Shown: in pieces, positions 17,461 to 25,582 of the stretch
Numbering within the stretch: the stretch's first letter is position 1
Layout of the letters: the number at the start of each line of letters is the position of its first letter
From: Anaerotignum lactatifermentans
GTDB taxonomy: Bacteria; Bacillota; Clostridia; Lachnospirales; Anaerotignaceae
Direction: 5' to 3'
DNA: 64,000 bases
NCBI RefSeq assembly: GCF_016902535.1
Contig: NZ_JACSNY010000006.1
Span: 124,001 to 188,000, forward strand
Notes under the pieces: model-generated
Database searches by the model: none
The model's input: only the letters and a program-made list of their open reading frames with translations
Told to the model about the DNA's origin: nothing
Translations under genes and position numbers: made by a program

Positions 17461-17705
17461 ATAGTTTCCTCCTTTGGTTTTTATCTGTTTTCAGCAACGG
17501 TACCAGCCATACCGCTGGTGAAAGCAGATAAAAATATGGCAATATAAACTGTGCCTGGCTGCACACATAGGTTTCTCACCTCCCCCGTCATGGAGGCTGC
17601 CGTCCTTGCGATGTCTGGGACTCGGCAGAAGTATCATTGTGGCTCTGTTTCGGTCATGGCATTTGATCCTGCCAAAAGATCATACAGGATGAAGTCCACC
17701 AAGCC
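17461..17705. other. Intergenic DNA upstream of the recombinase cassette
   Basis: No gene supported. It should contain the promoter of the 53-aa protein and recombinases on the minus strand. Open frames on the plus strand have no ribosome site. Confidence 0.4.
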
Positions 17706-18116
17706 ATGGCGGATGCCCAGCGTTCTTTCAAAGAAAATCCATCTCTCCTATCCGAGTTTCCTTGTCAGGAGCCTGCCACAAAAATAAATCTCTGCTTCTT
17801 ACGGCAGGCAGATTCTATCTTGGAACAATCAGTTCATGACATCCTAAACGAAAAAACTTCTCTGTGGAACGCCTCCATTGATCTGATGGAACTGCGGCAG
17901 ACAGAACAGAAACTCATGGAACACAGCGACAAAGAGTCTCTGGAAGCTTTTCAGCAGATGCTTCTTCGTCGTTTTCTTCCCTGTCCTTTGGCTCTATTAT
18001 TTTCTCAAGGTATCCTTATAGAACTGACGAAGCGATTCCTCACTCGGGATTTGGAAACGGATCAGGAGGTCTTTCGGCTGTTTCTGAAAACTTTTGGGCA
18101 CGAAAAAAGCGACTGA
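17706..18116 (+). CDS. Unrecognised open frame, possibly a gene remnant
   Basis: 136 codons with a protein-like, helical composition (LEQSVHDILNEKTSLW, LEAFQQMLLRRFL), but no ribosome site at the ATG and no recognised family. The frame is open for about 15 codons before the ATG and ends inside the palindromic terminator. It may be the C-terminal remnant of an island gene. Low confidence that it is expressed. Confidence 0.3.
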   Translation: MADAQRSFKENPSLLSEFPCQEPATKINLCFLRQADSILEQSVHDILNEKTSLWNASIDLMELRQTEQKLMEHSDKESLEAFQQMLLRRFLPCPLALLFSQGILIELTKRFLTRDLETDQEVFRLFLKTFGHEKSD

Positions 18117-18132
18117 TATATCAGTCGCTTTT
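18103..18132 (-). terminator. 28-bp perfect palindromic terminator after the DUF917 gene
   Basis: Identical to the palindrome at 670-697 (half-site AAAAGCGACTGATA), again with six T on the minus-strand side. It terminates the operon that ends with the DUF917 gene. Confidence 0.8.
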
Positions 18133-18222
18133 CTTGTTTTCCTATTTTTGTTTCAAGGAAACGAACTTTTCTCTGCCCGCTATCATTGCCAAAAAACAAG
18201 CAGCATTGCGAAACGCAAAACT

Positions 18223-19380
18223 TTATTTCAAATGATCAAAGGGAATATTGTCTCCTGTATATTTAATATTATCCATGTATTCTTTCCAAACAGTCCACCA
18301 TTTTTTATCGTGATTTTCGTCTTTGAACCATTTTTCATTGACTTTAATTGCGCCAATGCCCACCACCATACCTTCTTTTACATCGGCGTTGGAAACAGGC
18401 ATTCCTGCCTTCACAGGAGATCCTGGAATCGTCTGAATGCAGTACATACAAGTAATATCCGGAACAGTCATCAAGGGTGTGAATGTACCGTTCTTTCCTT
18501 TGGAAACCAGAAGGTTTTCGTTCTGGAAATCTACTTTGTAGTCAGCATCATCTTCACCTTTCACCAGAACATAGCCATAGTCAAAGCCGCCGGACATATC
18601 TGTAAATACTTTTTCCACCTTACCTTTGCCAATAACTTTCGCTTCCACGATCCCTTTCTCTGCCAATGTTTCCAGAAGCATTGCCTTATCTTTTGTATTT
18701 CTGAAAACCTTTCCGACTTCTTCAACCAACGTAATAGAACCATCTACAATCCTGTCACGAATATCCTCTTTGGATACCATCCAACCGGACAAGCCGGATT
18801 TCATACCAAACTCAATGCATACATCTCTGCCTAATTTTTCTGCCAAGGGCGCATTATAAGGGTCAGCCAGCTCAATGGTGATTTTATCATTGACATCATT
18901 CGCCATAGCTAGAGGAGAGGTTGCGCATCCGTTTACATGGAGCAGCAATGTTTCCAGTGCAGGCACAGCACGCCCCGCACCGTCAGCATCCACAAAAGGA
19001 ATTCCTTTTACCAAGGAGATCAGCATAGGAACAAAGGTATTGAAGCCGCCCAATTCCACTGGGATGCTGTATTTTAAATTTTTGCCTTCTCTTTTTGCCA
19101 TTTCCTGAAGGAGTTCAAAGGCGTTGATGGCATACTGAGAAAAGTCTACTCCTACAATGGCCTGGGGAGAACCCATACCAGCTGTCACCGCCGCATATTC
19201 CCCTTTCAGCATTTCATCATATGTAATCAGTTCCAGTTCAGGCGCTTTTTCCGGATGCGCCTTTTTATAGGATTCCAGCATATCCAAGCCACTCTGCAAA
19301 GAGCCGCCGCCACCGCCACCAAGAAGTGTAGCACCCCAAATCACATTGATTAAAGCTTCTTCGTTTAACTTTCTGATCAT
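18223..19380 (-). CDS. DUF917 family protein (S-methylthiohydantoin desulfurase-like)
   Basis: 385 residues. The start IRKLNEEALINVIWGATLLGGGGGGS carries the glycine-rich motif of PF06032. Other family blocks are VELGGFNTFVPM, VDADGAGRAVPAL and a C-terminal domain with VPDITCMYC. Members of this family include S-methylthiohydantoin desulfurase and occur with hydantoin-related genes. ATG 19380 lies 8 nt from AAGGAGG; an ATG two codons earlier is too close. Last gene of an operon with an M29-like enzyme and an NCS1 permease. The natural substrate is not known; a hydantoin or related heterocycle is likely. Confidence 0.8.
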   Translation of the reverse strand: MIRKLNEEALINVIWGATLLGGGGGGSLQSGLDMLESYKKAHPEKAPELELITYDEMLKGEYAAVTAGMGSPQAIVGVDFSQYAINAFELLQEMAKREGKNLKYSIPVELGGFNTFVPMLISLVKGIPFVDADGAGRAVPALETLLLHVNGCATSPLAMANDVNDKITIELADPYNAPLAEKLGRDVCIEFGMKSGLSGWMVSKEDIRDRIVDGSITLVEEVGKVFRNTKDKAMLLETLAEKGIVEAKVIGKGKVEKVFTDMSGGFDYGYVLVKGEDDADYKVDFQNENLLVSKGKNGTFTPLMTVPDITCMYCIQTIPGSPVKAGMPVSNADVKEGMVVGIGAIKVNEKWFKDENHDKKWWTVWKEYMDNIKYTGDNIPFDHLK

Positions 19381-19396
19381 ACTCATTTCCTCCTTT

Positions 19397-20365
19397 TTAT
19401 TTCATGTTTTCATAAATATGGTTTCCTTTATCCAGAATCATCACATCATCCACCCATACCGTAGGCGCGTTGATGATACAGTCATAATGAATATTGGAAT
19501 CTCTTGTGCCGCCAAAGGACAGGTTCATGCCAAAAGCAATATGAATGGTTCCCCAAACCTTTTCATCCACCAAAGGATGCCCGATAATCTTAGCGCCCGG
19601 ATTGGTGCCAATGCCAAACTCCGCAATGCCTCTGGCATTTTCATCTTTATCCGCCAAAAATTCCGTCAGCATTTTCGCACTTTCTCCTCCGAAAATATCG
19701 GTAATCATCCCATCTTTCAATGTCAGTGTAATATCATCTTTCACTAGCCCAACATAGGCGATACATCCATCGACGACGATCTTCCCTGTACCGATATTCT
19801 CCACTGGTGCAAAATACGCTTCCCCAGCCGGCAAATTCCCCAAAGCGCCTTTTTCTGTCAAATCACCGGTATCCGCATGGCAAACCCTGCCTTCCGCAGA
19901 AAATGTAATATCCGTTCCTTTCTCCGTTACAACACGGACTGTTTTTGCTTTTGTCAGCATGTCCGCCAACTGTTCGCTGACTTTTTTGATAAACGGATAG
20001 TCCGCGTTCAGATATCCTTCCGCGATCTCGGTTGTCATCATAGGCATAGACGCCACTCTTGCTCCTTTTTCCGTTGCTTCAATCCGGGCTTTTACATGGG
20101 AATAACTCATAGAGGTCAGCAAAAATTCCACATCAGCCGCTGCCATTGCTGCCGCTACCGGTGCCGGCGGCTCTCCTTTTGTCTGTGCAGGCGCTTCCAC
20201 AAAACTTGTTTCAATGCCGCAGGCACGTCCCGCCTGTGCAAAGGCATAGCCCAATTCAAAGGTTTTTTCGTCAGCTACGATCAGCAGTTTTTCATCCTGC
20301 TTTGTCCCCATGCAGTCTAAAATCAGCTTTTTCGCTGCTTCTACAATTTTCTTGTTTCCTTCCAT
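19397..20365 (-). CDS. M29/NicX-like metalloenzyme (aminopeptidase or ring-cleaving)
   Basis: 322 residues. C-terminal motifs fit the thermophilic metalloprotease (M29) fold: NLPAGEAYFAPVE, EFGIGTNPGA, HPLVDEKVWGTIHIAFG and HYDCI provide Glu/His/Asp metal ligands. This fold also includes NicX, the 2,5-dihydroxypyridine dioxygenase, so peptidase activity should not be assumed. The N-terminal part is shorter than in classic M29 aminopeptidases. Start at ATG 20365 (7 nt after AAAGGAGG); an ATG 6 nt earlier touches the ribosome site. Sixteen bp separate it from the DUF917 gene. In this operon it may hydrolyse or open a cyclic nitrogen compound brought in by the permease. Confidence 0.7.
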   Translation of the reverse strand: MEGNKKIVEAAKKLILDCMGTKQDEKLLIVADEKTFELGYAFAQAGRACGIETSFVEAPAQTKGEPPAPVAAAMAAADVEFLLTSMSYSHVKARIEATEKGARVASMPMMTTEIAEGYLNADYPFIKKVSEQLADMLTKAKTVRVVTEKGTDITFSAEGRVCHADTGDLTEKGALGNLPAGEAYFAPVENIGTGKIVVDGCIAYVGLVKDDITLTLKDGMITDIFGGESAKMLTEFLADKDENARGIAEFGIGTNPGAKIIGHPLVDEKVWGTIHIAFGMNLSFGGTRDSNIHYDCIINAPTVWVDDVMILDKGNHIYENMK

Positions 20366-20388
20366 CTTCATTCCTCCTTTATGTTTGA

Positions 20389-21711
20389 TTAAGCGGAAAC
20401 ACTTTCCTCCGCTTCTTCCACAGACATTTTCCCTTTCCCAGCCATAACGGTTTTTCCAAAAAGACCATTCAGTACCACATACGCAATACAGCAAACGATG
20501 ATACCATCCAACGCGGGACTGAAGAAGCTGAATTTTAAGGCTACAATAGAACCGATAGCCCAAGCAAGAATACCGTTCCAGTTGAACCCTCTAATGGGAT
20601 ACCAATTTTCCGGTTTTCCTTTCCCAACGATCCAATAATCAGCGATCATTACCCCCGCGATAGGCGGTACGAAACTGGAAAGCACTGTAATGAAAGCAGA
20701 AAGGGCGTCTGCCAGCCCCGCAATGGCAATCAGTGTACCAATGGCGCCGCAGATCATAGTAACCAAAGGACGTTTTTCATCTTTTAAACTGAATACCTTC
20801 ATTGCCGCCAACCCGGAGGTATAGGCGTTGCTGGTATTCGTGGTCCATGTAGCAAGAATCAATACCAGCATACTGATAGCAGGCAGTCCCATACTTGCAA
20901 AAACACTGGTAATATCGTAATTGCCCGTAGACATCGCCATGACCGCACCTACAGTAATCATCATAACCGCCGCCGGCAAAACACCGATAAACGTAGCTTT
21001 TACAGCGTCTTTTCTGCTTTTGGCATATCTCGCATAGTCACAATTGATTACAGTTCCTACCGCAAACAGCCCAATTACGGTAGAAATCGCCGCACTCATA
21101 GGCAATGGTGTTTCCGGCACCAATGCCATCATAGCAGTTAAGCCCATATCCGAACCGGCATGATATGCGCCATAGATGCAAAGTATAACCAGCGCAGGAA
21201 CTGCGATATAGTTCAAAATTTTCATCATGGTAAATCCATAAACAGCCGTAATCAGCATCACAGCGCCCCAAATGATGCAGGAAATCCAGAAAGGGACATT
21301 GATGCCTACCAATGCCATCAACGTATTAAACGCTGTGGCACAGGTTGCTGTCTGTACGCCGAACCAACCCATTTGCGCAACGAACACCACCAAACTGGTC
21401 AGAAGAGAAGAGCCTCTATCCCCAAAAGCCTTTGTTGCGCACATGGCAGAAGGCAGTCCCAAATCCGTTGCCTGCATCCCTGTCAAAACCATAACGAAAC
21501 TGCAAATAAAAAATCCGATAAATGCCGCCAAAACAATGTTGGATAATGTCATTGATGCGGAAAACATTCCACCCACCATCAGCATAGGAATACAGATCAT
21601 AGTACCAATCCATAAAAAAGCGATGCTGACCCAGCTTTGGCGTTCTTCCTCAGAAACACGGCTCATGGCGCGATTTTCCATTTTTGAGCTTTTTTTCACT
21701 TCCTGATCCAT
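20389..21711 (-). CDS. NCS1-family permease (CodB-like)
   Basis: 440 residues with about twelve membrane segments. After a short charged N-terminus come SWVSIAFLWIGTMICIPMLMVGG and, further on, GLPSAMCATKAFGDRGS, WFGVQTATCATAFN, CDYARYAKSRKDA and SFVPPIAGVMIADYW, which are typical of NCS1 nucleobase/allantoin/hydantoin transporters, closest to the cytosine permease group. Start ATG 21711, 7 nt after AAAGGAGG (again with a decoy ATG 6 nt earlier). First gene of the operon; uptake of a cyclic nitrogen compound by H+ or Na+ symport is expected. Confidence 0.85.
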   Translation of the reverse strand: MDQEVKKSSKMENRAMSRVSEEERQSWVSIAFLWIGTMICIPMLMVGGMFSASMTLSNIVLAAFIGFFICSFVMVLTGMQATDLGLPSAMCATKAFGDRGSSLLTSLVVFVAQMGWFGVQTATCATAFNTLMALVGINVPFWISCIIWGAVMLITAVYGFTMMKILNYIAVPALVILCIYGAYHAGSDMGLTAMMALVPETPLPMSAAISTVIGLFAVGTVINCDYARYAKSRKDAVKATFIGVLPAAVMMITVGAVMAMSTGNYDITSVFASMGLPAISMLVLILATWTTNTSNAYTSGLAAMKVFSLKDEKRPLVTMICGAIGTLIAIAGLADALSAFITVLSSFVPPIAGVMIADYWIVGKGKPENWYPIRGFNWNGILAWAIGSIVALKFSFFSPALDGIIVCCIAYVVLNGLFGKTVMAGKGKMSVEEAEESVSA

Positions 21712-21847
21712 ATACATACCTCCTTTTTCGTTCTCGGTTAACCTTATCCACATTGTAGTTCCTGCGAAGTCATTTGTATTCGTCCCGAAAGCTGAAATAA
21801 ACCGTGAAACTTTGTCTTTTCAGATAAATTATGGATCATAAATAAAA

Positions 21848-21884
21848 AAGCATGAATTTTCTTTCATAAAGAAAATTCATGCTT
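21848..21884 (-). terminator. Terminator after the PucR gene
   Basis: 17-bp perfect stem (AAGCATGAATTTTCTTT and complement) with a 3-nt loop and a T-run on the minus-strand side. It separates pucR from the permease operon, which must have its own promoter at about 21712-21840. Confidence 0.85.
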
Positions 21885-21921
21885 GAAAACCTTTTTTGTA
21901 TTTCATCTTTCAGTTCAATAC

Positions 21922-23520
21922 CTATGTCACTCTCTTTAAAGCTACAGCCAAATACAGATAATATGCCCCCGGCATCATGTCCATATCATATCCTAATCTC
22001 TGCTTAATCTTATTTAAGCGGTATTTTACCGTACTATCGTGCAGATATAACAATCCAGCGGTAACAGAAATACTACGATTGGCATCCAGCAAATATACAG
22101 AAAGGGTATCTATCATATCCTTTTCATCCTTTTGTCCCGCCAAGGCAAAAAGGCTTTGCTGATAGCGTTCTATCACATTTTCTCCTTTTTCCATGATCCG
22201 CAGGCATTCCAAAGCAAATTCCAGTTCTCTTTCCGTAAATACTTTTTTTGCCGGATACAGTTTGCAAATGGTTTCGAAACTATCCTCAATCATACGGTAA
22301 GCACTTCTGACGTCCTTTGTGGAATCCATTCCGCCACACCAAATAAGAATCTCATCAGACTCCCCAGACTGTTCCATAAAGGTTTCCGCCAAAGGTGTTT
22401 CCATCTCCGGAAAAGGCGCGTCATCCATAAAAGCCACTACACTGTTATCAAATGTATCCACTAAAACACTTTTTCCATTTTCCTTTAAAAACAATTGGAT
22501 TTTCCTCTTTCGCTGCTCCAAAACAGCCGCAAGATCTTCCTGCCTTTCTGTTGATTTTTCCCGAGATTTCAACACCCACATGACACGGATCTTCTTCAGG
22601 TCAATAAAATATTTCTTGGCAATACGGTTCATTACTAAAGGCTGGTCATTGATGATGGCCCGCACCAATTCATCTTCCGTTTCAGTCTCAAAATCATACT
22701 TCCAGATACTGCTGAACATTTGTATCACTTCTATAGCCTGCTGGAAACTAAATTCATTCAGAAGTGTCCCTTCATCCAGCGCCACTAACTGAAGGCTTTT
22801 TTGATATTGTGTATCAAATTTTTGCTGGAATAGACGAAAGGCATGGTCTTTTTCTTCTGACTGGAAAAAAGAACATTCTCGTTTTGGCTCATGACTTTTT
22901 CTGTATTGCATCATGCTGTCAAATATTTTTTTGGAGCCAATGGGCCAACTGGCATAGCCGTTTTCTGTGCCGTCATGGCTTAACAGCAAAAAGGAACATC
23001 GCAGTCTGTCACTCAAAAGCCGGAGCACACTTTCAATATTACGCTGACGCTCCCGCATTTTTGCAATCTGCTCTAAAATATTTTTCACATAATAAGTCTC
23101 TTTTTGCTGATCTGAAAAAATCAGCTGCAAAACTTCTGTAATCACTTCGCTGTATCTTAAGTAATACGCTTTTTCCGGCATTACAATCAGCGGAAAATTT
23201 AATTCATCCGCAGTTTCAATCAACGCGGGGTAAAGTTCTGGCAAAAAGCACCCAACATAATATAAAACAACCCCCGCTTCTCCAACCTCATGCAGTCGAC
23301 GCAACGCTTCACATTGATCTTCTATATTATCTTTTACTGAAATAAAACCAGTCAGAATCAGTTCATTCCCTAAAAAGTATTCTTCCGCTAAAGCATATCT
23401 TTTTGCATATTCCAATACAGAAACTGTCGAAACAAATTTGTTAAGCCCTTTATGCCCCGCCACAACCCTCGCTTCTCTCAAAGACGGCAGCTTTAAACAA
23501 TCGGAAACCGTAATTGCCAT
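21922..23520 (-). CDS. PucR-family transcriptional regulator
   Basis: 532 residues. The N-terminal PucR domain (VSDCLKLPSLREARVVAGHKGL, i.e. VSDCLKLPSL then REARVVAG) spans about residues 1-125. The C-terminal PucR helix-turn-helix is at about 475-530 (LDANRSISVTAGLLYLHDSTVKYRLNKI, seen as SVTAGLLYLHDSTVKYRL). PucR controls purine/allantoin breakdown in Bacillus. Here it is upstream of and co-directional with the NCS1 permease operon, so it is probably its substrate-responsive regulator. Start ATG 23520 with GAGGAGGG upstream. Confidence 0.85.
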   Translation of the reverse strand: MAITVSDCLKLPSLREARVVAGHKGLNKFVSTVSVLEYAKRYALAEEYFLGNELILTGFISVKDNIEDQCEALRRLHEVGEAGVVLYYVGCFLPELYPALIETADELNFPLIVMPEKAYYLRYSEVITEVLQLIFSDQQKETYYVKNILEQIAKMRERQRNIESVLRLLSDRLRCSFLLLSHDGTENGYASWPIGSKKIFDSMMQYRKSHEPKRECSFFQSEEKDHAFRLFQQKFDTQYQKSLQLVALDEGTLLNEFSFQQAIEVIQMFSSIWKYDFETETEDELVRAIINDQPLVMNRIAKKYFIDLKKIRVMWVLKSREKSTERQEDLAAVLEQRKRKIQLFLKENGKSVLVDTFDNSVVAFMDDAPFPEMETPLAETFMEQSGESDEILIWCGGMDSTKDVRSAYRMIEDSFETICKLYPAKKVFTERELEFALECLRIMEKGENVIERYQQSLFALAGQKDEKDMIDTLSVYLLDANRSISVTAGLLYLHDSTVKYRLNKIKQRLGYDMDMMPGAYYLYLAVALKRVT

Positions 23521-23640
23521 AGTATCCCTCCTCTTCACTGGTTTACTCATATTCTACGGACATTTTCAAATGCTGTTAAACATACAGCTTCGGCTTGCTT
23601 ATATCTTTACATATCTGAATACTCTTGTCTATATAAATAG

Positions 23641-23888
23641 AGACAGCAAGCCTTCTCGCTGTCTTTTTCAAATTTCTCTATGTCATCTGTCCAAAGGGCA
23701 TTTTTCAGGTGCAAAAAACGGGCGTTTTTTCCATTCAAAAACCCCCGTTTTTTTGTCCTAAAACCACAACTGGTCAGTATTTTTGCTTCGCAAAAACGGC
23801 TTCGCCGCCGGATTTCTTTCCGGTACGCATTGTGGTTTCACCCTCATTTTACGCCTGTCCACCACAACGTGTCATCAGTACCACCGAT
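23641..23888. repeat. Structured dispersed repeat, copy 2
   Basis: About 250 bp matching 5433-5742 throughout, apart from the extra hairpin cassette there. The outer stem AAACCACAA is at 23761-23769 and TTGTGGTTT at 23830-23838, with one 52-bp three-hairpin cassette (23775-23826) inside. It includes the displaced rlmD 3' end (ESVVLMTRCGGQA, stop at 23849), which now also forms the last codons of the recombinase gene. Confidence 0.85.
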
Positions 23889-25570
23889 TCATCATTACTT
23901 GCGTTAGGTAGGGAATTACCGTCATTGTCGATAATCACGTCTTGCGACGATACACCGTCAAATTCCAGCGGAACTTTGAAGCGAACACTCTTGATCCAGA
24001 GACCGTTTGGCTGCCGCTCAGGGTAAATCTGCACGCTGTCAAGCAATGCGTGCATGATTTCCTGTTCGTCGCGTTCGGGCATGATGTCCATCATGTCCAC
24101 GATGATCCGCATGGTGGCATACACTTCCTCAGCCGTAGCGGCCTTGCTGCCTGCGTTCTGAATGGCGATACTCACCTGATTGATCTTGCTGTCCAATTCG
24201 GAAATACGTTTCATTCGCTGGCGCAGCAGCCCTTGCAGGTCATCGTACATTTCGTCGTACAGCTCGTCATCGGCGTCAAGCTCCATAATCTTCGATAGCA
24301 GCTTGGACTTCTGGCGTTCTTCCTTTTTCTTTGTGGCAGCGAGAGTATCAACTTCCGCCTGTAAAGCGTCCAAATTGGCGTCGGTTCCGATAGATTTCAT
24401 AATATCCTGCGTGAAATCCATATTTCGCAGCGCTTCCTGTACTACGCGGCGCACCTGCTCATTCACATCGTCCTGCCGGATATGCTTTGTGTATGTGCAG
24501 CGCTGGCCGCTCACGGTTTTAGTATTTTTGCAAATGTAGTACCACATGTCCGAATAAAATTCGCCGGAACCGTCTTTTTTCTTCTTCCGGTTCACTACAC
24601 CATACATCGGCGCACCGCAGACAGGGCATTTGACGAGACCAGAAAGGATATGAGCATGTTCCGGGCTGTATCTTTTTTCCCGCTTGTAGGCGTTCAAACC
24701 CCGTTTTACTTGCGCGGCCTGCCAAAGATCGTCCGGGATAATAGCTTCATGTTTGCCGTCAAATATTTCATATTCAGCCTGTTTGACGGTATGGTACTCA
24801 TTTCGTGTGCCTTCGATTTTCTCACTTTTCCGGCGTCCGTAGGCGATTTTTCCGGCATAGACTGGATTGTCCAATACCCCCCTCACGAAGGTGGTTGAAA
24901 TCCGGCTGTATATCCCATTTTGACGAGCCTGCTTACTATACCCGTTCTCATTCAACCATTTGGCAACGCCGTTTATGCCCATATCAGACTGCACATATTT
25001 TTCAAAAATCAACCGAACAAGGGCGGCTTCGGATTCTTCAATGATAAGCACACCATCTTCGATCCGATAGCCATATGGAGCCTGACCGCCGTTCCATTTG
25101 CCTTCACGGGCCTTCTGCCAACGTCCGGCCATTGTCTGTGCCTGGATGTTTTCACGCTCCAGCTCGGCGACACCGGCCAGAACAGGAAAGAGGATTTTTC
25201 CGGCAGCACTGGCGGAATCAATCCCATCTTCCACACAGATGAGATTGACACCAAAATCCTGCATGATCTGCAAGTTGTTCAGCACATCGGCAGCATTCCG
25301 GCCAAACCGGGACAGCTTGAACACCAGCACATAATTGACGCGATCCGCATTGTCGGCCTGTATCCTGCGCATCATTTCTTGAAACTGCGGCCTACCGGTG
25401 GTATTCTTGCCGGACCGGCCCTCGTCCGAAAATGTGGCAACCACCTGCATACTGCGGTGAGCAGCCTCCTTTTTCAGACGATCTTGCTGTGCATCCAGAC
25501 TGTATCCGTCTACCTGCATCTGTGTGGAAACGCGGGTATAGAGATAGCAACGTTTCTTTGCTTGATTCAT
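23849..25570 (-). CDS. Large serine recombinase (integrase of the rlmD element)
   Basis: 573 residues. Resolvase domain with catalytic Ser15 (YLYTRVSTQMQVDGYS), then SRFGRNAADVLNN and LERENIQAQTMAGR; recombinase domain (GQAPYGYRIEDG); zinc ribbon (CPVCGAPMYG); coiled coil (about 400-470); C-terminal tail. The reading frame crosses the element end, so its last 13 residues (ESVVLMTRCGGQA) are the old 3' end of rlmD. The gene probably has a different C-terminus when the element is circular. Intact and likely active: it should catalyse integration at a GA core in rlmD, and excision with a directionality factor not obvious here. Confidence 0.9.
   Translation of the reverse strand: MNQAKKRCYLYTRVSTQMQVDGYSLDAQQDRLKKEAAHRSMQVVATFSDEGRSGKNTTGRPQFQEMMRRIQADNADRVNYVLVFKLSRFGRNAADVLNNLQIMQDFGVNLICVEDGIDSASAAGKILFPVLAGVAELERENIQAQTMAGRWQKAREGKWNGGQAPYGYRIEDGVLIIEESEAALVRLIFEKYVQSDMGINGVAKWLNENGYSKQARQNGIYSRISTTFVRGVLDNPVYAGKIAYGRRKSEKIEGTRNEYHTVKQAEYEIFDGKHEAIIPDDLWQAAQVKRGLNAYKREKRYSPEHAHILSGLVKCPVCGAPMYGVVNRKKKKDGSGEFYSDMWYYICKNTKTVSGQRCTYTKHIRQDDVNEQVRRVVQEALRNMDFTQDIMKSIGTDANLDALQAEVDTLAATKKKEERQKSKLLSKIMELDADDELYDEMYDDLQGLLRQRMKRISELDSKINQVSIAIQNAGSKAATAEEVYATMRIIVDMMDIMPERDEQEIMHALLDSVQIYPERQPNGLWIKSVRFKVPLEFDGVSSQDVIIDNDGNSLPNASNDESVVLMTRCGGQA
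23889..23918. other. Element end / attachment site distal to rlmD
   Basis: Core TC (GA on minus strand) at 23889-23890, 13-bp spacer, then recombinase-binding candidate TTAGGTAGGGAATTA at 23904-23918. The flank outside is the displaced rlmD 3' end. Confidence 0.8.
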
Positions 25571-25582
25571 ATCTCGTCCCCC

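Noticed and set aside
17291-17566. 91-codon minus-strand frame overlapping the 53-aa recombinase-associated gene
   Set aside because: It is a frame-shifted reading of that gene; the 53-aa frame has the good ribosome site and the known-type ending.
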